Positions 23,838 through 33,078 of a stretch of 64,000 nucleotides of DNA are shown here, piece by piece. How positions within the stretch are numbered: the first letter of the stretch is position 1; every line of letters starts with the position of its first letter. The DNA lies in contig JADNRY010000022.1 of NCBI GenBank assembly GCA_015501585.1, positions 124,001-188,000 of the forward strand, given 5' to 3'. The translations under genes were made by a program, and so were the position numbers. The notes under the pieces were generated by a model. It did not search any database, was not told the origin of the DNA, and worked only from the letters and a program-made list of their open reading frames with translations. This DNA comes from Rhodocollybia butyracea (taxonomy: Eukaryota; Basidiomycota; Agaricomycetes; Agaricales; Omphalotaceae).

Positions 23838-23893
23838 CGTTTGATGAAAAGTCGATCAAAGAGCGCGCCTTTTGATCGACTATCATCAAAACG
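23838..23893. repeat. Imperfect 23-25 bp inverted repeat
   Basis: The left arm around 23838-23860 (CGTTTGATGAAAAGTCGATC then AAA) and the right arm around 23869-23893 are inverted copies with about two differences, separated by a GC-rich 8-nt loop. It lies in the 3' flank of copy A. No counterpart was seen beside copies B or C. It may be a solo short inverted element or a folded-RNA site. Confidence 0.7.
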
Positions 23894-24268
23894 ACCGGGC
23901 CGTACAAAGCCGACCGGTTCGAGTCTAGCTGTGGTAGATTTTGAAATCCAAGAACTCTACTATCAAGTATTGCCGAGTAGACTGCCATGTACGCATAAGA
24001 GCGCATGCTGGTGAAGACTTTCAGCTCTTTCCAGCTCTAGGCTTCCAACCACGTTATAGGTGGTATATTGAGCTTCAGTGTTCTAGCCCACCTAAGCCTT
24101 TCAAGTTTGACTCTGCTCAACTCCTCCCTATCTTAGCGAAATTCCAGATTTTGCTCAGTACTAGTTCTCAAACCATTATTCTTTCAACCCTGAAATTCCA
24201 CGATCCGTGGTTGGTGATCTATTTGTTCCGCCATGCTGGACTGTTTCACCAAACGTTTTGACCCAAAC

Positions 24269-25805
24269 TAGCGCACTCGGGAACGGCATGGTTCATTTTT
24301 TGATTTTCGCCCTCCCGGATCTCAATTGCTGTCACGCGTTGATTGTATTGAATATTATCTTATCTACCTCTCCATCCTCATTGGCGCAAGTTGTTTGCAT
24401 AGGGACCAGCAGGCAAAGCCATTAGGCTGAGACTGGGTACACAGAGCACCTTTGGACGTGAGAAAGTGTTCACCCGCTGGGCATGTGGGCACTTTCAGCG
24501 ACCATCTGCTGCTGCTGAGGACCGAGCACCAGCAAGGGTCTGGGAGAAGTTAGAGCGAGTGCGGCCCCCTTTGTTTTTTATCATGCTCTGCAGTGGTACT
24601 AGGTAGGGCCAGGAGGGGTGCTACTATTCTTTCTAAGACTTTCTTGATGCTCCAGCCCTTAATGCTGACGGTGTTGTGAATTATTAATATAAGAGGCCTG
24701 GCCCACTGCAGTTGAAGTATTTGCATAATGGCCAAATTCTGGATCACGCATCAGGTTGATTCTTTGGGGATGTTCCTTCCAGATACTCACTGTGAATTTC
24801 AATCTTTATATCTACAAATTTGGGCACCCCCAGTTGTTGGTGCAGTGCCATACAGCCTAGGCGATGGTGAGTTCCTACTATGTACTAATATTTGTATGCC
24901 TGTGATTGCTGCTTAGAGTATGTACTGATATTTCCTTATACACTATATGACAGTGGCATCTGCATCTGGAACTTGTACAAGTACTTGTGAAACAATAAGT
25001 ACTACCCTCAGAAGCGTGCTTGGAGTACAATCAACTCGTAATGAATATTTACCTGTCAAACAATAAGTAGTAGCTACTTGAATATGCGATACATAAATAA
25101 AATGACTTACCCTCAGAAGTGTACTTGGAGTACAATCAACTGAGGGACTTAACATCACAATCTGAACAAGCATAAGTAAGTAGCACAAAACTGCCAAGTG
25201 TATATAGGCGCAATGAGTTCGTTGTTGGCGTTTCTGAGCTAGTTGCTCTCCTAGGTCCTTACCGTCTGGTGTCTTCTTCGCGTCGGAAATCCACCAGAGG
25301 GTATGGATCCTGAGGTAGGCAAGTTTGACATCCCCCTCTATAAACCGAGACATCCTCTTCATTGTCAATAGTACACAATCTACAAGCGTTATTCCTATTC
25401 TGTATCTCAAAATTCTTCTTCAGTTTGCCAGTGAAAGTTTGCCGAGTAGAGAGGTAACTGTCACGTTTTTGTGTGTTTTGCAAACTCTGCCTGGCCTTGC
25501 CAAAGAGGACTGGGTGGGAAGAGGGCCTGTAGGTAGCTGCATGCCGCGGTATGACAAGAGCTCGATGACTCTCATCTGCTCACCCGCCCAGCAGGCAAAC
25601 ACGTTACACTTTCCATGCCCAAGGGTACTCTGCATACCCAGCCTCAGCCCAAAGGCTTCACCTGCTGATACCTATGCAAACGACTTGCGCCAACGAAGAT
25701 GGAAAAGTAGATAAGATAATATTCAATACAATCAATACGTGACAGCAATTGAGATCCGGGAGGGCGGAAATCAAAAAATGAACCATGCCGTTCCCGAGTG
25801 CACTA
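24269..25805. mobile_element. Non-autonomous DNA transposon with long terminal inverted repeats
   Basis: The 1,537 bp element begins TAGCGCACTCGGGAACGGC and ends with the inverted counterpart (reverse complement TAGTGCACTCGGGAACGGC). The inverted similarity continues inward about 200 bp at each end, into diverged sequence containing TACCCAG(T/C)CTCAGCC. It is flanked by CCCAAAC (24262-24268) and CCCAAAT (25806-25812), a near-perfect 7-bp target duplication. The matching place before copy C (about 27858-27880) reads CACCAAATGATATATAAAG without the element, so an empty site exists in the same window. No transposase-like frame was seen. An internal direct repeat of 33 bp occurs at 25004-25036 and 25109-25141. 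The 5-base TAGTG end recalls hAT ends, but the long inverted termini and 7-bp duplication argue for caution on superfamily. Confidence 0.8.
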
Positions 25806-25814
25806 CCCAAATGA

Positions 25815-25822
25815 TATATAAA
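25815..25822 (+). promoter_or_regulatory. TATA box of copy B
   Basis: TATATAAA lies 93 bp upstream of the copy B start codon, in a block (GATATATAAAGACC, GATGGAA, GCGAAAACTTCCTAACTGC) that is nearly identical before copy C. Its position, only ten bases from the transposon's right end, suggests the insertion removed or displaced upstream promoter sequence. Confidence 0.6.
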
Positions 25823-25914
25823 GACCTGATGGAAAGCGAAAACTTCCTAACTGCTGGCTCAGTTCACATTCACACACTTTACTCAACACCCAAAGACTCT
25901 CCAGCCCTTTTCCG

Positions 25915-26726
25915 ATGCTGATAACACATATCCATTACTTTGCCGGGCTCGTCCTCTTTGCTGTGCTCATCTCCACTGTGCATGCAATGCCTGTCGAAGT
26001 CCATCCCCGCCCGTCTACTACCCCCGAGTCTGACGCCCCACCTACCAAGAAGGGAAAAACTGACGTAAGGTTAACTTCTCAATTCTGGTTTCATTTATTC
26101 ATGACTACTGCTAGTCGAAAATATATAGAGTGACCGTCATTCACGTTGACGATGACGAAAACTCAGAGGGCTTCGCCGGAATCAAAAATATGGACTTCAA
26201 AATTATCGCCACCAGCATCGGATCCCAAGTTCCTACGATTCGAACCAGGACCAAAAAATCGACTACTCAGATCATTACCGGCAAACTCGGTAAACAACCA
26301 GAGGATGCCTTCCTCTACATCAACAGTTGCGTCACGGACTCGGGGCCGCCGGCCAAAGCTATAGTTATTTCTGTGGTCGAGGGACTAGTTAACGGCGTTC
26401 CTTGTCATGGCGATTGGCCCTGTGTTCTATGGCGCAGAGTCCATAAGACTAGCAGGAGCGAGAGTGCTTTCTCTTCGGTTTATCAGATAGACCCGACATT
26501 GAAGGATGAGCACCCTAAGAGGATTGAGATCGAGGTAATTGGGAGGGTTTCCAGGAATAGAAAGGTAGATGGACAGTACGACGAGGAGTTTTGGGCATCT
26601 TTCCCGCGAAAGAAGTTCGAGGAGCAGTGGCCGGACCTGAAGAAAGCGCTCGATACCTACCAAAATACTCCCAGGCCAAACAAGGCAAAAACGCTGCCAA
26701 ACGGTATGGGCCCCCTTGTTACGTAG
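25915..26726 (+). CDS. Secreted protein of unknown function, copy B (intact)
   Basis: I do not recognise this family. Exon 1 is 25915-26064 and exon 2 is 26115-26726, joined in phase 0 across a 50-nt intron (GTAAGG..CTAG), giving about 254 aa. Residues 1-24 are a clear signal peptide (FAGLVLFAVLISTVHA, then MPVEVHPRP). The N-terminal mature region is Pro/Ser/Lys-rich. The remainder has the family-conserved strings VVEGL, VLWRRV, FSSVYQIDP, EEFWASFPRKKFEEQW and NGMGPLVT. Cysteines are few, so it is not a typical cysteine-rich effector or hydrophobin. It is the only member of the array with an uninterrupted frame. The upstream flank is a DNA transposon, so its expression may be altered. Confidence 0.75.
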
Positions 26727-27334
26727 TGTGCACTGGAAACAGCTATGAAAAGTGACTTTTTTTTGGTGGCCGGAACGCTCAAAGCGAAAGATAATCTCAC
26801 TCCATCTGTATATGCTTGAGAAATATCGCAGGCAGTTATACCACACGTCGACGTCTGTGAAGCTAGTAGTATACTTTAGGACACGAGGAAGCTTGCCGCA
26901 AGTGGCGGAGGTTCTGCGATCTTCGACAAGAGGTGTGCACTATTGGCAAGCTTCCTATTATGCAAGCTGATCGTTGGTGAGCGGGACTCTGCGGTACTTG
27001 GCTGTGTATGCACCAGCTGCAGGTTTATCTGTGATGGCAAAAGGGAAACCGTAAGACGGGGCCTTGCCCCCCCCCCCGGATGCGAGCGTCCCAAATAGAG
27101 AGCTCCCAAAGCAAACTCGGCGAACGGGCAAATAAACGGCGCCTCATTGATTTTTAGCCAGCAGCCAAGTTATCCCAGTTTTCGAAGACACTTCAACGGG
27201 ACTTGCAGAGAAGGGATCGCAAGTGGCTGTGTGGAGCTGTGGTCAGATAAAACTTTGATCTCGCACTAAGATTTGAAATTCAAGAACTATCCATATTCGG
27301 AAGTAGTCCCGAGTAGGGCAGACTGAGCTCTCAG

Positions 27335-27842
27335 CTCTTTCCAACTCTAAGCTTCCAACGACGGAATATATACATATTTCGGGACAAAATGTTCAGTGTT
27401 CTGGTCTATCTAAATACTTTCAAGCTTGACTAGTAGACATTGAATGATTAACGAAATTTCAGATTTTGCAGTATGTAAGTAATCAACGACGACCCGGAGT
27501 GGGTGATCTATTTGTTCCGCTAGTCTCGCAAGCCAGAATTGGAGAATTCACGAGAGTGAAGAAAAATCGTTCACTCAAGGAAAAGCGCATAAGAGTGCAT
27601 ACTGGTGAAAACTTTCAGCGAGTCTTTCCAACTCTAGGTTTCCAACCACGTTATAGGTATGTATATATATATCAAGATAAAATCTCCAGTGCTACCTAAT
27701 ACTTTCAAGTTTGACTTTGTTCAACTCCTCCCTATCTGAGCGAAATTCCAGATTTGCTGGAATTTCGCTCAGTTCTCAAACCATTATTCTTTCAACCCTG
27801 AAATTCTACGATCCGTGGTTGGTGATCTATTTGTTCCGCTAA
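27335..27842. repeat. Tandemly duplicated upstream module before copy C
   Basis: Two diverged versions of one ~200 bp block lie in a row: about 27335-27522 and about 27617-27842. Both run from CTCTTTCCAACTCTA, through AATACTTTCAAG, to GGTGATCTATTTGTTCCGCTA. A third version is at about 24027-24234, before the transposon. The block is therefore part of the family's 5' region and has duplicated on its own. Confidence 0.7.
27738..27770. repeat. Perfect 14-bp hairpin
   Basis: GAGCGAAATTCCAG (27738-27751), the loop ATTTG, then CTGGAATTTCGCTC (27757-27770) form a perfect inverted repeat. The paralogous block near 24138-24160 has only the left arm (GCGAAATTCCAGATTTTGCTC), so the right arm was gained in this copy. 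Confidence 0.85.
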
Positions 27843-27877
27843 GCTGGACTGTTTCACCAATCATTTTCACCAAATGA

Positions 27878-27886
27878 TATATAAAG
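27878..27886 (+). promoter_or_regulatory. TATA box of copy C
   Basis: TATATAAAG lies 93 bp before the copy C ATG, at the same spacing and in the same sequence context as in copy B. Confidence 0.55.
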
Positions 27887-27970
27887 ACCGGATGGAAGGC
27901 GAAAACTTCCTAACTGCTGGCTCAGTTCACATTTTACTCGAACATCCAAAAACTTTCCAGCTCTTTTCCG

Positions 27971-28826
27971 ATGCTGATAACACCACATATCCATTACTTT
28001 GGGCTCGTCTTCCTTGCTGTGCTCATCCCCACTCATGCGATGCCCGTCGACCTTGTCCATTCCCGCCCCTCTTCCCCTAAGCCTGGGTCTGCCAAGAGGG
28101 TGAAGACAGAGCCTGTCCCGACAGATGTAAAATCAACTTCTCAATTCTGGTTTCATTTATTCATGACTACTACTAGTCGGTAATGTTGCAGTGATTCACG
28201 TTGTCGATATCGAAAAGGGCTTCAACGGAATCGAGCATATAGACTTCAAAAGTATCGCCAACCCCGACTCCCTTCCTACGATTGAATCACGGACCCAAAA
28301 ATCGATTAGTCAGATCGTTAATGGTGTATTCGGCGTACCACCACCACCCAAGAAACCCTTCCACTACATCAACAGATCCGTCAAGGACCAGAAGCCGCCG
28401 GCTAAGGCCAAAGCTGTATCTATTTCTGTGGTCGAGGGACTAGATGAGAACGCTCCTTGCCGTATTTTGCCATGTATTGTGTGGCGCAGAGTCGATGAGA
28501 AGACGAAGGAGGGTTACTCTTCGGTTTATCAGATAGACCCGAAATTAGAGGATGGGCCCCTTGAGAGGATTAACCAGGATACCCGAGTTCCAGCGTTACA
28601 AGAAAAGTACGAGAAAGAGTTTTGGGAATTGTTCCCACGAAGGAAGTTTGAGCAGGCTTGGATTGAACACCAGAAAGCGATCGGTAGCGGATCAGCACCG
28701 TCAGCACAACCAGCACAACCAGCACAACCACCGCTAGCACAACCACTGCCAGCACGACCACCGTCACCAGCACAACCACCAACATCTGCATCAGTACCGA
28801 AGGGTATGGGGTACCTGCTTGGGTAG
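27971..28826 (+). pseudogene. Secreted-protein family copy C, frame broken at the exon 2 border
   Basis: Exon 1 (27971-28126) encodes a good signal peptide (FGLVFLAVLIPTHA, then MPVDLVHSRP). Exon 2 continues the family pattern (KPFHYINRSV, VVEGLDENAPC, VWRRVDEK, YSSVYQIDPKLED, EFWELFPRRKFEQAW, GMGYLLG) to a stop at 28824-28826. Where copy B has 30 nt between the CTAG acceptor and ATTCAC, copy C has 23 nt. The equivalent splice (28127-28176) therefore runs into a stop after a few codons. An in-phase AAG acceptor at 28217 could rescue the frame but lacks a pyrimidine tract. The C-terminus is extended by a Gln/Pro/Ala tail from a minisatellite. Pseudogene is the simplest reading; an alternatively spliced gene is possible. 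Confidence 0.6.
28702..28780 (+). repeat. CAGCACAAC minisatellite in the copy C coding frame
   Basis: Three perfect CAGCACAAC units (28702-28728) are followed by degenerate relatives to about 28780. In frame they encode repeated Gln-Pro-Ala triplets. Copies A and B lack this run, so it expanded after duplication. Confidence 0.85.
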
Positions 28827-29797
28827 TGTACAACTATAAAAGCACGTTTATCTCACTTGTAGTGTTCTTGGTCGCGGCGCTCAAATCGAAACTCGCTCTG
28901 TGGATTTTACTTGAGAAATTTGAAGTGATTGTGATTTTGGTTGCGGTGCTGAATATTCGTAGATGGGGCGCGATTAAGAGGCTATAGATACAAAAGGAGA
29001 GGGAATATCGCAGGCAGTCGTTGAACCACACGTCTTACTTTCAGCTTGCCGTTCCAGTTACGCTATATTTCGCGAGACTCCTCTGCAATCCTTTAAAGGT
29101 GGAGGCTGTGCCTTCTGCAGTGCACTATTGCCAAGCTCTCCTCCCTAATCTTAAGTTTGTGAGCGGTACATGGCTGTGTATGCGCCAGGTTTATCTATGA
29201 TGGCGGGGAGGAAAAAGGAGGAAACTATATGCCTTGGATTCATGCATGGAAGACGATGAGCGTAAATAGACTGAGTTTTGTGTGCGATGTGTTTATTGGA
29301 TCACAGATTGACCGAGGCCAACAACCGGTGATGTTCGAAAGGAACCCACACACAAGTCGTCTGACCGGGGGCTGCTCGGCTGCCTGGGCCTGGGTGGTCA
29401 AAAATCCTTCTATACTGAACGCCGCCTCCTGAAATTGTCAGACTGTCATGTAAACCAGTAGCCAAGTTATCGAAAAACCTCCAAATTGCCTCGTTAAATC
29501 TTCAGAGAACGGCAAGCTGCCTCCCTACTCCGGCAAACACCAGCTTGCGCTTGAGGTACTTAAACTCGTAGTACTTGGACGCGGTATTTGCGCGGCATAG
29601 ATAGTCATCTTGGCACATTGAATATTCCCATACTGGTGAGATCAAGTAGCGTACCATTAGCCTTGTAGATTGAAGTAAAGTTGCTACTTTTGACGTACGG
29701 TCCAAATGGATATATGTAGTACACTGTCCCCGTGTTTACTACAAAGTACTATATATATATGTATAAAGGCGCACAGGCTTTCTTTCTTCTTGCCAAC
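28827..29797. other. Intergenic region with repeat-unit remnants
   Basis: The first ~200 bp match the 3' flank of copy A (block with GATTTTGGT and GCGGTGCTG). The part around 29390-29530 matches the 5' flank of copy A at 22560-22700. No gene was recognised. The last 60 bp before the TBC gene contain an alternating TATATATATAT run. Confidence 0.5.
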
Positions 29798-32034
29798 ATG
29801 CATTCGTCGCAGGCACTGGTGCCTCCGACAGCGTATAGCTCCTCAGATTCGAACTCGGCACAAAGTTCTCCTTCCGTCTCCTTTTCTTCCACGTCCACAT
29901 CCGCTTCCAACTCTTCTCGGCCACGGTCAAAGCCTCATAGACAATCTACTTCAGAGGCTGCCATTGTCTCCATATATTCCATGTACACAGATGATCAGCC
30001 AAGCAGAGCCAGTTGGGTCCAGGACAACTCAAATGATGTTCCTCAAATCAAGCTCGATTATAGGCACTCATGTACTGACCCAACAGAACTGGCCTATTTC
30101 CAACCAGAGGAGCCCCCAATAATTGACCTCACGGAAAACGGTAAAACTCCAAACCCAAGCTTATCATGTACGTCTTTTTATCTACCGCAGTTCAACCAAG
30201 CTAATCGTTAATTAGCTACCATCGCAATGAAAGCCAGGCCAATTTCGAACTATGAACCAATTAATTCTTCACCCCGAAATGACCACAGGAGACGGTCTAC
30301 TGGACAAAGTTTCCAGACCACAGTCACTTCTTTGACCTCAGGACCAGAAGACTCGTTATATTCATCCTCAAGGTTCTCCAGAAATTCTCTTCGAAAGTCA
30401 GGAGAACTTCCTCCTCTTCCGCTATCACCTACACTGCCGCCAGATACTCCTCCACCAAATTCCGACATGCTCGGAATCCCCGCATCCTCTTCTCTGGCGT
30501 CCAGCTCACCTCCCTTGCCCCTTAAACATCCTATATATGTAGGTTCTCCCACGAGCAAGACGTCCCTTGTTCCATCGGAGGGTGAAGATATGGATTCATT
30601 TCATGTCCGGAACACATATGCCCAGCTTGATGTCACGGGTGTTAAAGGAGATGGGTATGAAGAAGGCGTTGAGCGTACAAGAGCTCGTATCGGTGACAGT
30701 CGTGCTAGCCAGCTACATGCTGAAGCTGCATTAGGAGACGGGACTGAAAAGTCGAAAGAGCTAGACCCAAAAGAAGCACAACTATTAGCTGCAGTCGATC
30801 GGCAAGTTTCTTTCTTTCTATGACTATTTGGGCCTAACTAAAAACATCGAATAGCTATGGATTTTTCTCTTCACCATCCCATGATCGACTGATGCTATTA
30901 CCATCTACGCCTTTACTCCGACGTCTCGTATCGACATCCGCTGGCCCCAAAAGTTCACCAACCACTGGCACCCCTCTTAAATCCCTTCCTCCTCCACAAC
31001 CCCTTCTCAAGGAATCTTCACGTATCGCCAAATGGGAACGGATGCTCCGCCCACGAAAGCCTGATCCTGGAGGTATACTTGTATGGAACATACGACCAGC
31101 GAAAGAGGGCAAGTTGAGTGAACGTACATACAAGGGTATTCCTGACCGGTGGCGGAACGCCGCCTGGGAACTACTCTTATCACGCTTTACTGCTACCCAC
31201 AGCAGCCAAGGCACCATGACGTTGGCTCAGCTTGCAGAAGATTACCGGGACGTGCTAGAGAAGCCTTCCAGCTACGATATCCAGATCGATTTGGACGTAC
31301 CAAGGACCATTAGCGGCCACGTCATGTTCAAGACTCGTTATGGTGCTGGCCAGAGGTCACTGTTCCACGTCCTCCACTGCTTTTCCTTACGCTGCGAAAA
31401 GTGCGGCTACGTGCAGGGAATGGGTCCTATAGCGGCCACTCTTCTTTGCTACTTCACTCCAGAACAGGTGTACGCGTCTCTCGTTCGGTTACACGACGCG
31501 TACGGAATGCACGCCATCTTCTCCCCTGGGTTTCCAGGGTTATTAGAAGCGATCTATGTCCAGGAACGCATCCTCGAACAGATGTTACCCGCCGTGTACA
31601 AGGCGTTCCAGACACATATGATCTCGACAACGTCCTACGCAACCAAATGGTACATCACTCTGTTCTCAAACAGTGTTCCGTTCCAGACACAATTGAGATT
31701 ATGGGATGCGTTTTTATTGGATGGGGAGGATGTTTTTATTGCCGTCGCAGTAGCAATTGTATGGGTATTCAGAGGTATGGCTATTCACCCTGTTTTTCAG
31801 CATAAATGAATGCTGATACATTACTGTCTAGATCAAATCACATCGGGTGCTGCCAACTTTGAAACGATTCTGTCGTTGCTTTCGTCCTTCTTCGTACCAG
31901 AGGATGAAAACGCACTCCTCTCGTGGGTCGAAAAGACATTGAGCGATAAGAAACTGAGGTCTAATATGGCTCAGTGGAGACGGGATTGGCAGGCGCTCGT
32001 GGCTGCTGGCAAAGAAGGAGATGTTTTGTTATAA
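29798..32034 (+). CDS. TBC-domain Rab GTPase-activating protein
   Basis: TBC proteins accelerate GTP hydrolysis by Rab GTPases in membrane traffic. The N-terminal ~330 residues are Ser/Pro-rich and low complexity (SSDSNSAQSSPSVSF and PPLPLSPTLPPDTPPP runs). The TBC domain follows: YKGIPDRWRNAAWELLL (motif A), IDLDVPRTI containing IxxDxxR with the arginine finger, GYVQGMGPIAA containing YxQG with the glutamine finger, and LFSNSVPFQTQLRLWDAFLL. Both catalytic fingers are intact. Introns are inferred near 30169-30216, 30802-30855 and 31774-31831, with the stop at 32032-32034. The start at 29798 is the first Met of the long frame; a TATA-like run only 30 bp upstream makes this start slightly suspect. 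The Rab target cannot be told. Confidence 0.88.
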
Positions 32035-33078
32035 CAAAACCTCCACTTTGGGTTAGCCTCTGCGTTTTTTATTCGATATCTTTAATGGATTTTTGACACA
32101 TAGAAACTCCGCTTTCCACTAACACTGTTTGGCATTTCATTCCCTGTTTTTTGTTTTTTTTTTCGTTGCAGCATTTTCTGGCATTGACGCAGTACACACA
32201 TGCATTGCATTCATCCCACTGTAACCATTTACATTTGCACGCTCATTGGCTATTTCTTCGATTATTCTCGCAGAGGTAATACCTACTCTCCTTATACCAT
32301 ATAACTTGGGACACCTATTCTCTGAACGTACTCTTGCCCTTTATCATACTAAACTAAGTATTATCATTTATCAATTTTCTTGCTCTGCCGCTTTCTTGTA
32401 CTACTAGTTGGGGATAATAAGCAAATAAGCAATGAATAAACAGATGCTGCGGCGATCCCGCATCCAAGCAAGATGCAAGCGGAAATTTTCTGCAGATGAA
32501 GTCCATAGTCATACATTTCCAAAAGCTTCATTAGAGCAGGCTGTTCACAACTCCATTGGAGCACTCCTCAGGCATAAGCAATGTTTCAACAGCTCTAGTA
32601 TCCAAACCAGGATTTCATGTACGCACACGTTTCCAGCACAGGCCATGGATTCATACATCCCATACCATACCATCAGTCCCAGCTATTAACATTGCATTCT
32701 CGTCCCGCCCGCAGGCGTGTTTTAATGACAACGCATCGGATACAGATTGCTGTCATCGTAGTGAGCCAGAAACAAGCGCGATTTGATCATAGTAACGAAA
32801 GCACAGTCGGAATGTTGTTCCATGAAATGTGTGTGATTTGGGGACAACGGAGACGCTTTGAGGTGATCGAACTCTTCGGTCATGCCAGGATCTCTTTACG
32901 TTGTTCTACTCGTTGCAAAAGGTTCAGATTCTGTCAGAGCCGCAAAGTATCTTTTTCGAATTAGATAGGTCCAGAGAGCTAAGAGTTACGCGTGGTTTAT
33001 GAGGGCTCATGATAATGTGGTAATGTTGAAGTGAAATTATTAGCGCCGATACGCGCTGAATTCCAGTTTACTACCGTG
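32035..33078. other. Intergenic region
   Basis: About 1.04 kb between the TBC and EXO84 genes. It holds a T-rich run near 32147-32164, likely in the 3' UTR. No protein frame with motifs or splice support and no RNA gene was recognised. Confidence 0.45.

Larger units (their letters stand above)
22560..29530. repeat. Three diverged tandem units carrying a secreted-protein family
   Basis: Blocks recur in the same order along this island. The gene body is found at 22804-23215, 25915-26726 and 27971-28826. The 3' flank with GGACACGAGGAAGCTTGC is at about 23473 and 26878, and the flank with GATCGCAAGTGGCTGT-like sequence at about 23771 and 27217. The upstream module with CTTCCAACCACGTTATAGG is at about 24043 and 27639, and the upstream block with ATACTGAACG is at about 22580 and 29412. 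The pattern implies repeated unequal crossing-over or segmental duplication, followed by decay. Outside the family members no other gene was recognised in these 7 kb. Confidence 0.8.

Noticed and set aside
23910..23935. GGTTCGAGTC, a tRNA B-box-like string
   Set aside because: No A box, acceptor stem or anticodon arm could be folded around it. No convincing tRNA was found in the window by eye.
25325..25714. Open frame of about 130 codons inside the DNA element, considered as a transposase remnant
   Set aside because: No catalytic or DNA-binding motif is visible, and it overlaps the inverted terminal region.
24269..25805. Firm assignment of the element to the hAT superfamily from its TAGTG ends
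   Set aside because: The target duplication appears to be 7 bp rather than 8 and the inverted ends are about 200 bp, longer than usual for hAT. Left unassigned.
27068..27079. Run of C residues after copy B
   Set aside because: A simple mononucleotide tract with no associated structure. It only marks a place where base-count errors are likely.
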